A stretch of DNA of 51,687 bases from Pelagophyceae sp. CCMP2097 (lineage: Eukaryota; Sar; Pelagophyceae). How positions within the stretch are numbered: position 1 is the stretch's first letter; each line of letters begins with the position of its first letter. A model generated the notes under the pieces. The model was not told the origin of the DNA. It saw only the letters and a list, made by a program, of their open reading frames with translations, and ran no database searches. The position numbers and the translations under genes were made by a program. Below are positions 44,265 through 51,687 of the stretch, in pieces. The stretch lies in contig MU657184.1 of assembly GCA_026770575.1 (NCBI GenBank), positions 1 to 51,687 on the forward strand. Direction: 5' to 3'.

Positions 44265-45134
44265 TTGAAGGGCGCCGCAATCCTCAAGGGGCACACCCGC
44301 GAGGTCACCTCATGCGCGCTCTCGCCCGACTGCAAGCGCATCGCGACGGCGGGCTACGACGAGACGGCGCGACTCTGGGACGCCGAGACGGGCGCGCTAC
44401 TGCTGACGCTCAAGGGGCACTGCTGCGCGTTTTCGCCCGACGGCAAGCGCCTCGCGACGGCAAGCTCCCAAAATTCGACGCGGCTCTGGGACGCCGAGAC
44501 GGGCGCGCCGCAGGCGACGCTCGGAGGGCGCACTAGCTACATCTACAGCTGCGCGTTCTCGCCCGACGGCACGCGCGTCGTGACAGCGACCCAGGACAGG
44601 ATGGCGCGGCTGTGGGATGCCGAGACGGGCGTGCTGCAGGTGACGCTGCAGGGGCACAGTGGCGACGTCATGGGCTGCGCGTTTTCGCCTGACGGCACGC
44701 GTGTCGCGACGGCGAGCCAGGACAGGACGGTGCGGTTCTGGGACTCCGAGACGGGCGCGCTGCAGAAGACGCTCGAGAGGCACACCGGCTACGTCACTAG
44801 CTGCGCGTTTTCGCCTAGCGGCAAGCACCTTGTCACGGCGAGCTACGACAAGACGGCGCGGCTTTGGGACGCCGAGACGGGGGCGCTGCAGACGACGCTC
44901 AAGGGACATACCAGCTGGGTCTCTAGCTGCGCATTCTCGAGCGACGGCAAGCGCCTCGTCACGGCGAGCTACGACAATACGGCACGGCTTTGGGACGCGG
45001 AGACGGGCGCGCTGCAGACGACTCTTTTAGGGTACACCGATCACGTCCGCAGCTACGCGTTCTCGCTGGACGGCGAGTGCGTCGCGACGGCGAGCCACGA
45101 TAAGACGGTCCGGCTCTGGAACGTCGCACTCTAA
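44265..45134 (+). CDS. WD40-repeat protein 2 (5' end unresolved, possibly frameshifted)
   Basis: A 289-residue open frame with seven WD repeats of the same type as gene 1 (ARLWDAETGALQ). Repeat 2 lacks about five residues between GH and CAFS. There is no ATG before the first repeats: the frame is closed by a TGA at 44250 and the first codon is TTG. DNA around 44266-44290 aligns to gene 1 (GAAGGCGAGGCCATCCTCAA) with one extra base, and upstream in another frame lies an F-box-like segment. Either an intron or a 1-nt frameshift separates them. Function unknown. Confidence 0.7.
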   Translation: MKGAAILKGHTREVTSCALSPDCKRIATAGYDETARLWDAETGALLLTLKGHCCAFSPDGKRLATASSQNSTRLWDAETGAPQATLGGRTSYIYSCAFSPDGTRVVTATQDRMARLWDAETGVLQVTLQGHSGDVMGCAFSPDGTRVATASQDRTVRFWDSETGALQKTLERHTGYVTSCAFSPSGKHLVTASYDKTARLWDAETGALQTTLKGHTSWVSSCAFSSDGKRLVTASYDNTARLWDAETGALQTTLLGYTDHVRSYAFSLDGECVATASHDKTVRLWNVAL

Positions 45135-45380
45135 GGAAGCTGTCTCGCGAAGTCTACTTGTCGGGGCCTCGATTCTATGGACGCCGTCCTCTTTTCAGGC
45201 CGCCCTCTCTGTATCGTGAAGACCGGCTGGTTGCGACATGGCTCCGGCTTGGGGGGCGGTGGAGGCATAGGCCTCCTCGACCGCCGGACTCGGACTCGGA
45301 CCTGTTAAGAAGAGCCATCGGTGCTGCTCTTCACGCGCGATCGATGGTCCTCCGCACTTTATATATCCACTGGCACCAGG

Positions 45381-46051
45381 CTACGCGGTGTCCAACTTGG
45401 GCTCCATTTCCTGGATCGCCTTTTCGATGAGTTGGGCGCGCATCTGGGCGCACTGCTCGTCGACGGCGTCTGCGTCTGCGCCTTGGTCCTCGAGCTCGTC
45501 GGTGAGCTCGAGTATAGACAGTTCGATCTCGCGTAGCTGTTCGTGCGACAGGACCGACTTCTTTGGTCGCTTCGAGTCGCGCGCTGATTCGTCCGCGGCG
45601 TCCGGCTCGGGGTCGTGCTCAATGGCAAACTCCTACGGGTAGACGTTTCGGCGCCGCTTCGAGACGTTTCGGCGCCGCTAAGAAAGAGAAATCCGCACCG
45701 ACTCGTCGTGGTTCATCGCCGCCGCTTGGCGCTTGCCCTCCTTTGCGATGGCAGCCGCGCTGGCAAAGGGGTTGAAGTCGGCGCCGGCGCGGACGCGGGC
45801 CTCTTGCGCCGCCGCGGACAGCGCGAGCCAATCCTACGCGCGCGCTCGAGGCTTGCTCAGAGGCGCGCCTCTCCACGGGGCTTCGCCTTCGGGACGCTGC
45901 GGCGCGCTTCCGGGCAGACGACGGCCGTGCTGCCGACCTTTGGGGCCGCGAGCGCTTGGCGCTGGCGTTCGCCCTTTGCTTTGTTGTGGAGCGCAGAGAG
46001 TGTGGTTTTCCCAGTCCCGACGCCGTGCCATTTCAGACCGCCGCCCGACAT
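45381..46051 (-). CDS. cwf21-domain-like (CWC21/SRRM2) splicing protein
   Basis: Exons 46051-45938, 45833-45699 and 45632-45381 (introns 104 and 66 bp) give 166 residues. The N-terminus MSGGGLKWHGVGTGKTTLSA is Gly-rich, as in CWC21-type proteins, though their NGYVQ motif is not there. The last third (LSHEQLREIELSILELTDEL, then EDQGADADAVDEQCAQMRAQ) fits the cwf21 helical pair that packs on the U5/PRP8 region of the spliceosome. A KRPKK patch would serve nuclear import. Intron 45633-45698 contains a tandem GACGTTTCGGCGCCGC duplication. Assignment is moderate. Confidence 0.65.
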
Positions 46052-46337
46052 GGCGCGGGGAGGGGAGCGCGCAGGCGCAAAGGACCGCGGGCGCTTCGAA
46101 CGAAGGCGCGAGGCCACGCTGCCACGGTGTGGTGTGAGTTCACAAAGAGTCCCTTTTGGCGAACACTGAGGGTTCGACTCGGGGCGCTTCCTTTGGGGCA
46201 CCAAGAGCCTCCCTTGCCTAGACACTTGGTTCATCACTCCCGCCGCTAAACACCCGACTCGTCGGCCTCCCTCCGCTCTCCTTGGCTGCCCCGACGTCCC
46301 TGACTCCGCGGGACTTTTTGCGCGCTACGAGGGATGG

Positions 46338-46931
46338 TTATTTCTTGAGGAAGTTTGACACGGTGCCGCGCGACTTCAACTCGAGGACCAAGGCGTCGGG
46401 GCTGCCGACGGTGGTGTACGCCGAGCCGACGAGGTCGTCGGCGCCGCGCGTGGCCGCGACGCCGTCGCCGTCGAGGCGCGCGGCGACCGTGACAGCAAAG
46501 CCGGCGAGGAGCGCGGGCGCGTCCGCGAAGAGAGACGACTGACGGATCTCGAACTCGTAGGGGAACGCCGTGATGGAGGCGAGCGGAATGCGCACGGCGC
46601 CGATGGGCGGGTTCGGAGTGCCCTTGACGAGGCCGAGGATCTCTTGCGGCGCAGCGCCGCGCTTTAAAGTCAAGTACAGCGCCGCGGCCCCGGTTGCCCG
46701 CAAAGATGTAAGGTCACCCTCGGTGGCCTTGACCGTGCCCCGGAGGACGACCTCGTCGTCCGCCGCAATCGCAAGCGTGGGGAGCAGCAGCGGCGCCGCC
46801 ACCGCCGCAGACGCCTGGAACAATCTTCGCCGCGTCGTCGCCTCGCCCGAGAGCTGCGGCGAAAGCGCGCTCGACGCCCCAATAGCGCCGGCGAGCACGA
46901 AGAGGCGCAGCAGCATCGACATTATTGGCAT
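46338..46931 (-). CDS. Predicted thylakoid-lumen protein with twin-arginine presequence
   Basis: Intronless, 197 residues. A first hydrophobic signal (LLRLFVLAGAIGASSA) is followed by TRRRLFQASAAVAAPLLLPT ending AIAADDE, a twin-arginine lumenal signal. The mature ~130 residues (VLRGTVKATEGDLTSL, LYLTLKRG, PPIGAVRIPLASITAFPYEF, LDGDGVAATRGADDLVGSAY) recall the C-terminal domain of CcmH/CycH-type cytochrome c biogenesis factors, a resemblance of pattern only. It shares a 105-bp divergent promoter with the SnoaL-like gene. Confidence 0.72.
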   Translation of the reverse strand: MPIMSMLLRLFVLAGAIGASSALSPQLSGEATTRRRLFQASAAVAAPLLLPTLAIAADDEVVLRGTVKATEGDLTSLRATGAAALYLTLKRGAAPQEILGLVKGTPNPPIGAVRIPLASITAFPYEFEIRQSSLFADAPALLAGFAVTVAARLDGDGVAATRGADDLVGSAYTTVGSPDALVLELKSRGTVSNFLKK

Positions 46932-47036
46932 GGCGCCGCTGCTGACTCACCGGTACCGCAACTGCAAAACCTTCTCCAAAAGGATTTTTAAAAGCTGCGA
47001 GAGAGTCATCGAGGGTTTTTCTACGTCGGGGCGGTG
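46932..47036. promoter_or_regulatory. Very short divergent promoter (105 bp)
   Basis: Lies between opposite start codons of two probably plastid-targeted proteins, suggesting co-regulation (inference). Confidence 0.45.
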
Positions 47037-47941
47037 ATGCGGCGGTGCGCCCTGCTCTTCGCGCTCGCGGTGCGCGTCGGGTCCCTCTTCGTTTCGGGGC
47101 CGCTGCGGCGACGAAGCGGCGCCGGCGTCGATGCCTCTTTTCGACGACGAAGGGTGGCGAGAGCCGCGACGCTCAACGAGGGCCGGCGGAGCGTCGTCGT
47201 CGAGCGGCCGGCGGCGCACCGGGTTGGCGAGGCGTCGAATGCTGCGTTGGTCTCGGACATGGACGCGTCGTACAACGCGACTGCGCAAATACGACCACGC
47301 GACCAGATTAAGGCTCTGTACGCGGCCTTCAACGCGCGAGACGCCGACGCCGCCGCCGCGCTCCTCTCCGACGACGTCGTCTACGAGGACTTGCTCCTCG
47401 GCGCCTCGACGATCTGCACGCCGGCCGCGTCCCGGGGCATGCCGCGCGCCTGTCGGGGCGCCGCCGGCACCGCGCGCCGCAGGTCGCGGCAAAGAGGCCT
47501 TCGCCGCCGCCCTGCGGTGGCACCCGGCCTTCGTGGCGTCGCGGCTGCGGCTGCCCATTGGCGGCTTGAAGCTCATTGTGGACGAGGTCGCCTGCAACGG
47601 CGCCAGCTCAGTAGGCGTCGAGTGGTGCGCCTCCGCAACCGCGCGCCCGCCGCGCCCCCCCGCGGCGCGGTCCTGAAACGCGCGCGCTTAGGCACGTGGA
47701 GTACAGCAACGGTCAGCCGTTCCCGCTGGGCCGCGGCCTGTCCATGGCGACTCTGGACTCAGAGGGCAAGCTCCTGCGCGTCGTCGACATCTGCGAGGCG
47801 CCCTGGCGCGTCGTCGGCCTCGTTGTGCGGCCGTTCCTCTCGGTTCAGGTCTCGTTCGTCGTCGTCTCGGCCGTGCTCTTCAACGAGGCGATTGTGCAAA
47901 ACGTCTTCCAAGGAGGCGCCGTATTCCCGTACCCGTACTAG
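47037..47941 (+). CDS. SnoaL/NTF2-like domain protein, probably plastid-targeted
   Basis: Exons 47037-47415, 47483-47624 and 47692-47941 give 256 residues. The N-terminus (MRRCALLFALAVRVGSLFVS, then Arg-rich) looks like a signal plus transit peptide. The domain reads LYAAFNARDADAAAALLSDD, VVYEDLLLGASTICRGKEAF, GVEWHVEYSNGQPFPLGRGL and LLRVVDICEAPWR, the NTF2-like cone fold. A C-terminal hydrophobic stretch (VVRPFLSVQVSFVVVSAVLF) may span a membrane. Enzymatic role unknown. The first intron (47416-47482) needs a GC donor to restore ICRGKEAF. Confidence 0.72.
47416..47482 (+). other. GC-AG intron in the SnoaL-like gene
   Basis: Donor T|GCACGC, acceptor CCGCAG|GT; 67 bp. The only GT donor in the right phase would leave a 31-bp intron and keep 13 extra residues. 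Confidence 0.5.
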
Positions 47942-48024
47942 CGCGCCACCGGTCGGCGTCGAGTCGCCCGCTGGAACAAAATCGTATTAAATGTGCATAA
48001 CGTCCTACTTGAGCCTCCTGGAAA

Positions 48025-48777
48025 TCATCTTCGAGCGGCATCTCGCGTCTCGCGGAGCCACTTCCGCGTCTGCTGGTCGGGCGGCTTGAAGTCGGGCGCG
48101 AGCGGGTCCAAATCGCTAACGGTCGGCACGGAGAGCTCGGCTGCGGCTTCGAAGAAGCTCGGGCCGAAGGAATCGAACGGCGACTCGACGACACCGATGA
48201 GGCGGCGCCGGTTCCGCAGGACGGGCCTAATTGACTCTTGCGGCGATGCGGGCGGATTTCGGACTCACACGAGGTCGAAGCGGCACTTTTTGCGGAGCCT
48301 TTCGAGCTGCTTCGCCTGGTCGGCTGCAAAGGTGTTTGGCCGCTCGGCGCGAAAGGCGACGATTGCGTCGTCGTCGGGGAAGAAGAAATCAAACGTGCCC
48401 GCGTCCGACGCCGTGGCGCGAATGTAGCCTTCGCCGTTTTCGACGACTTCGAATTTGTCGGCGACGAGCGCGTTTGCGAGCGTCGAAAACGCGTCGGCGA
48501 GCGACGACTCGTACGTCCACGGCTCGGCAAACGACCGGCCGCCGCGCGCCGCGTCGTCCGACGAAGACGAGCACGTCGGCGTCTCCGGACAAGGCGCCTC
48601 GACCCTTCGCTGCCCTAAAGGCACGTCCGACACGGCCAACGTCCAAGTCGAGAGCACCGCGCGCCGCGAGAGCGCGCCCTGCGAGAGCGCCGCGCCGCGG
48701 TCGGCGCAGCACAAGGCCAGCACCAACAGGCCCTTGGTGCCGCGCTGGCGAGCCCGCGCTCGCGTCCGTCGAGGCAT
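48025..48777 (-). CDS. DUF1499-family lumenal protein
   Basis: Two exons (48777-48269, 48226-48025; 42-bp intron) give 236 residues. A basic start, a hydrophobic segment (GLLVLALCCADRGAA) and then SRRAVLSTWTLAVSDV with two Arg suggest bipartite targeting to the thylakoid lumen. The central part (FSTLANALVADKFEVVENGE, GYIRATASDAGTFDFFFPDD, AKQLERLRKKC) follows the DUF1499 pattern. The C-terminus (LIGVVESPFDSFGPSFFEAA) is unassigned. Function unknown. Convergent with the SnoaL-like gene (83 bp apart). Confidence 0.72.
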
Positions 48778-49049
48778 GGGTCAGAGCTTTGACGTCGGCG
48801 GGCGCGCGACGCGACGGCGCGGCGTTTGGGCTCGCTGAAAGAAAAAGAAAACCCGGGATCGCTGAAGAGCGCGACAAAAAAAGAGCGCGATCGATCTCCT
48901 TCCGCTCTCCCGGCCGCTTCCGGACCTTTGCGCCTTGCAGTGCGCCGCGGCCCCGGGCGGCTTTTCCTCCGTGTCGCGGGCGTCGTTGCGGCTTTGTATC
49001 CGCGCCGGGAGCGCGTCGCAGACGTTTGCGAGCCACTGATCGAATCTCC

Positions 49050-50899
49050 ATGGTCCGCCGCGGATACAAAGCATGGCTCGCCGCGGCGCTGCTGCTGCCG
49101 GCGGCAAGCGGCAAGGTGGTCTCGGGCAAGGTGAAGCTGACGGGCGAGTTCACGGAGAGAGAGATGGCCAAGTTCGCCTTCCCAATCGGCGCGGGGACTG
49201 TCAAGGTGACGCTCGGCATCGACGGCAGCTACGGTGCGCGGCCGCCCCGGAGCGGCCCGCAACACTGGATCATCGGTCGCAGGCGACGACCGCGAGCTGT
49301 CCATATACGCGTACCTTGATGATGAGTGGCCAACAGTGCAAAAGCTGCCCACGTGCGACGAAAAGGTCAAGCTCGCGAGGTGCGTGCGCCCGGGAGCGCC
49401 TCAACTGAGACCCGCCGGCCCGGCCCTCGAGACGGTCTCAAGACGAGGCGATCCCCGAGACGGCGAGCCCACCGGCTTGTCGATATGGCTGAAAGGCTTT
49501 GCGGCAGGTGGGCGGCCAAAGTTGCCTGGAAGGACGGCGCGTTCGTCGCGGAGCGAATCATCAACGGCAACATCCGCACGCACGTCTGGTACTTCCTCCT
49601 CTCCGACTGCTCCCTGGAAAAGTACCTGCACAAGGTGCCGGACATATCGTACACGGTCGAACTGAAGATGCCTTCCGGGTCGCACCTTCCCATGGACGAG
49701 TCCGGCATGCGGCCCCTCGTCCGCCTCAACCTCTTCCTCGCATCCGCACTCCTTGCCGGCCTCGTCTTCGCGACGCGCAAGTGCGATTCCCCGGTGTCCG
49801 GGCACAGACCCGACGCGTTGCCTTTAGGCGCGCCAAAAAGGAGTGCGGCGTCGAGGTGCACGCGGCGCTGGCGTTTCTCGGCGTCGCGGTGGCGACGGAC
49901 GTGCTCTCCTCGCTCTTTGAACTCTGGCACATTGGGCTGTATGAGGCCGACGGAGTCGGATCGTACTTCTTCGACGCCCTATCGGCACAAACAGAGGCCG
50001 TGCGTTGAGGCGGTGAAACTCACGAGGGTGGATGCCAGCTCTAGGTCTCGGACTCGATCGTCGGCTGGCTGCTTTTATGCATCGGGGCTGGATGGACTCT
50101 TCAATTAGACAACGAAAAGGGCAAATCCGCCGGCGACTCGTCGTCGCCGCTCGCAGTCCTGAGCGCCAAGCTCCAACGACCGTGCGTACCCTCGCGGAGA
50201 CGAGGGCCCCTCCTCCGAGACGCGGCCCCGCAGGCTGTCGAGCTCGAGCGCGCGCTTCGGCGCTTCAATCGTGCTGCTGCTCCACTGCGGCCTCGCGCAG
50301 TGGTCTCGCATCTACGATGACGACTTTCAGGTGCGTCGCTGAATGTCGCTTTCGCTGCTCTGCGCGGAGCCGCCGCCTCGCCCCATCCGGGACCGCACAG
50401 ACGTTCTCGCCCCATCCATCCCGCACAGACGTTCCACGACTTTGAGCACCTCCCGGGCCTCGTCGTCGTCGCGCTGCGCCTCCTTCTCCTCTTCGCCTTT
50501 GTGGCGCTGGCCAACCAGTCGCGGGCGCGCGCCGGGTCGGCGCTCGGCCGCTTTTTGGCCCTCTGGACAGCCTTTGGCGCTGCGTGGTTCCTGGCAGTGC
50601 CCGTCCTCTCGCTGGTGGCGGCACTATCGCCGGCGTATGCGAGGCACCGCATCGTCGCGGGCGGCGGCGAGGTGCTCCAGACGGCCGCGCTCGCGGGGCT
50701 CGTCGGCCTCTTCACAGGCACATCCAAACTATTCCTCAAGCACTCGACGGTGCGCCTTCGACACGCCAGAGTCCCCCTTTCACGACACTCGTCGTGTCAA
50801 CCTACCCCCTTTAAGGTCGGCGGCGGCGCTTCTAATCTCTCACTCGACGTCGGATCACCCGCTGTCAAGATCGGCAACCTCAAGGTACGCTGCGATTGA
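49050..50899 (+). CDS. GPR180/TMEM145-type seven-transmembrane protein
   Basis: Eight exons (49050-49233, 49283-49379, 49508-49780, 49828-49999, 50045-50181, 50234-50330, 50429-50749, 50816-50899) all join in phase to 454 residues. A signal peptide (AWLAAALLLPAASG) precedes a luminal beta-rich domain of ~150 residues. Seven hydrophobic segments follow, including VRLNLFLASALLAGLVFA, ALAFLGVAVATDVLSSLF, IVGWLLLCIGAGWTLQ, SIVLLLHCGLAQW and LVVVALRLLLLFAFVALA. GAGWTL and WFLAVPVLSLVA are typical of the GPR180/ITR family of trafficking-linked 7TM proteins. The last exon could instead splice at GTACGC (50885) to end ITML at about 50993. Intron 50331-50428 has duplicated acceptor sequences (CCGCACAGACGTTC). 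Confidence 0.82.
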
Positions 50900-51002
50900 G
50901 GCCATTGAGCCACAAACGCCGGCCGCCGTGGAGATAGAGGGCGCTAATCCGAAAGCCGGTGCGGTGCGCCGCCGGCAGATTACAATGTTGTAGACCGGAA
51001 CT

Positions 51003-51054
51003 CGGGTCCACCCAGGGTATGATTCGACCGGCGCCAGGGTCCACCCAGGGTATG
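51003..51054. repeat. Direct repeat GGGTCCACCCAGGGTATG (two copies)
   Basis: Two identical 18-bp copies about 33 bp apart. Confidence 0.7.
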
Positions 51055-51378
51055 TTTTTCTTGGTGCCTCGCTCATGGATCGGAGGCCACGTGGGGAGCG
51101 GGCGGGCCCGTCGTCGGGTCCACGTCGAAGATGAAGTTCAAGAAACTTGGTCGACGTCGACAAAGGCACGAATACAACTGTTTCGAACTTCTGCCCCGTG
51201 GCGACTTGATTCCATCCTCCTTTTTTTCAAAAAAACACTCTGGGGGCTCAACTACTCGGCCTGCGGCGAAGGGCCCGGGCTTTCTCTGTGGCTCGCTGGA
51301 GGGACAGGGACGGCTGGGTTCCGGAAGATTCTGAGAATGTTCTGGGACTCGGAAGGCCCTTTTCAGACCTTGCTTATT

Positions 51379-51452
51379 GAGGACCCGAAGGGTCCTTGCC
51401 GTTTAATCAACGTCAGTTTACGGCAGGGCCCTTCGGGTCCTTTGATTGAAGG
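51379..51452. repeat. Inverted repeat with GGACCC-type arms
   Basis: The arms GAGGACCCGAAGGGTCCTTG and, reversed, AAAGGACCCGAAGGGCCCTG are nearly complementary around a 20-bp loop. Each arm is itself palindromic (GGACCC..GGGTCC), so several hairpins are possible. Confidence 0.65.
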
Positions 51453-51487
51453 ATTATCCTGATATCCGGATACCAGGGGCAATTTTG

Positions 51488-51537
51488 TCTGTCCGTCCTT
51501 CTGTCCTTCTGTCCTTCTGTCCTTCTGTCTGTCCGTC
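51488..51537. repeat. Microsatellite (CTGTCCTT)n-like
   Basis: About six units of TCTGTCCTT/TCTGTCCG in tandem on the plus strand. Confidence 0.8.
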
Positions 51538-51687
51538 CCCGGGTAAATCCGTGAGGTTCCATCTTTGGGAAGAAAAGGGCAGCAACTCGGCCGATTCAGC
51601 GATTGGTGGTTGATGCGATCGCTAAAATTGGGAGTGGAGGTCGAGCAGGAGCCTCATTGGAATCATCATAGAAGAAGTTTTTGGTCA

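Larger units (their letters stand above)
50900..51687. other. Repeat-rich region without a clear gene
   Basis: No supported coding sequence. It has two direct copies of AGGGTCCACCCAGGGTATG-like sequence (about 51006-51054), an inverted repeat (51379-51452) and a pyrimidine microsatellite (about 51488-51537). Confidence 0.55.

Overview
The window looks like nuclear DNA of a small, GC-rich photosynthetic stramenopile, and a pelagophyte such as Aureococcus or Pelagomonas is my best guess (inference, not proven). The grounds are strong GC bias, genes with many very short introns (about 41-230 bp, usually GTGCGT/GTGAGT...CTAG or CGCAG), a plastid-type GAPDH behind an AAAF-type bipartite presequence, twin-arginine lumenal presequences, and a gene set (GH16 glucanase, SLC25 carriers, axonemal dynein tail, GPR180-like 7TM protein) typical of a eukaryotic alga. 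I see no bacterial operons, rRNA, tRNA or CRISPR. Exon structures were inferred by eye from reading frame, splice dinucleotides and family conservation. Almost all of the multi-exon models close in frame.

Layout. 1-9.5 kb: the 3' end of an unknown gene, a mitochondrial carrier (-), a GH16 glucanase (+), a monodehydroascorbate-reductase-like enzyme with an EF-hand-like tail (-), and an MFS transporter (+). 9.7-19 kb: a tandem phosphoglycerate-mutase protein (+), the lumenal protease CtpA (-), a second mitochondrial carrier (-), plastid GAPDH (-) and a thiolase (-). 19-27 kb: a dynein heavy-chain tail without a motor (+), a small unknown protein (-), the SUMO ligase NSE2 (+) and a DUF1992/DNAJC28-like protein (+). 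27-38 kb: an SPT16-like N-terminal protein with a long disordered tail (-), a NodB-type deacetylase (-), an orphan CDC48 exon (-), a MJ1316/DUF504 protein (-), a WD40 protein (+) and a minisatellite-encoded protein (-). 38-47 kb: a JmjC oxygenase (+), a 1.35-kb terminal-inverted-repeat element carrying gene fragments, a G-patch/zinc-finger protein (-), a secreted asparagine-synthetase-like enzyme (-), a second WD40 gene (+), a cwf21-like splicing protein (-) and a lumenal protein (-). 47-51.7 kb: a SnoaL/NTF2-like protein (+), a DUF1499 lumenal protein (-), a GPR180-like 7TM protein (+), then a repeat-rich stretch.

Genes are tightly packed and mostly alternate in strand, giving several divergent promoters of 105-270 bp and convergent 3' ends only 48-90 bp apart. 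Several products would work in the plastid (GAPDH, CtpA, two or three lumenal proteins, perhaps the PGM). Others fit carbon and redox metabolism (carriers, thiolase, MDHAR, GH16) or nuclear functions (NSE2, SPT16-like, G-patch, cwf21, JmjC).

The most unusual signals are: an excess of inferred GC-AG introns (6 of about 58), one flanked by an 8-bp duplication as expected of introner insertion; a Pack-type element with TAA target duplications that holds pieces of a DEAD-box helicase; an asparagine synthetase whose nucleophilic Cys would be exposed by signal peptidase; and several truncated or fused proteins (dynein tail, SPT16 N-half, MDHAR plus EF-hand, PGM repeat lacking a catalytic His). I did not find a clear new multi-gene system.
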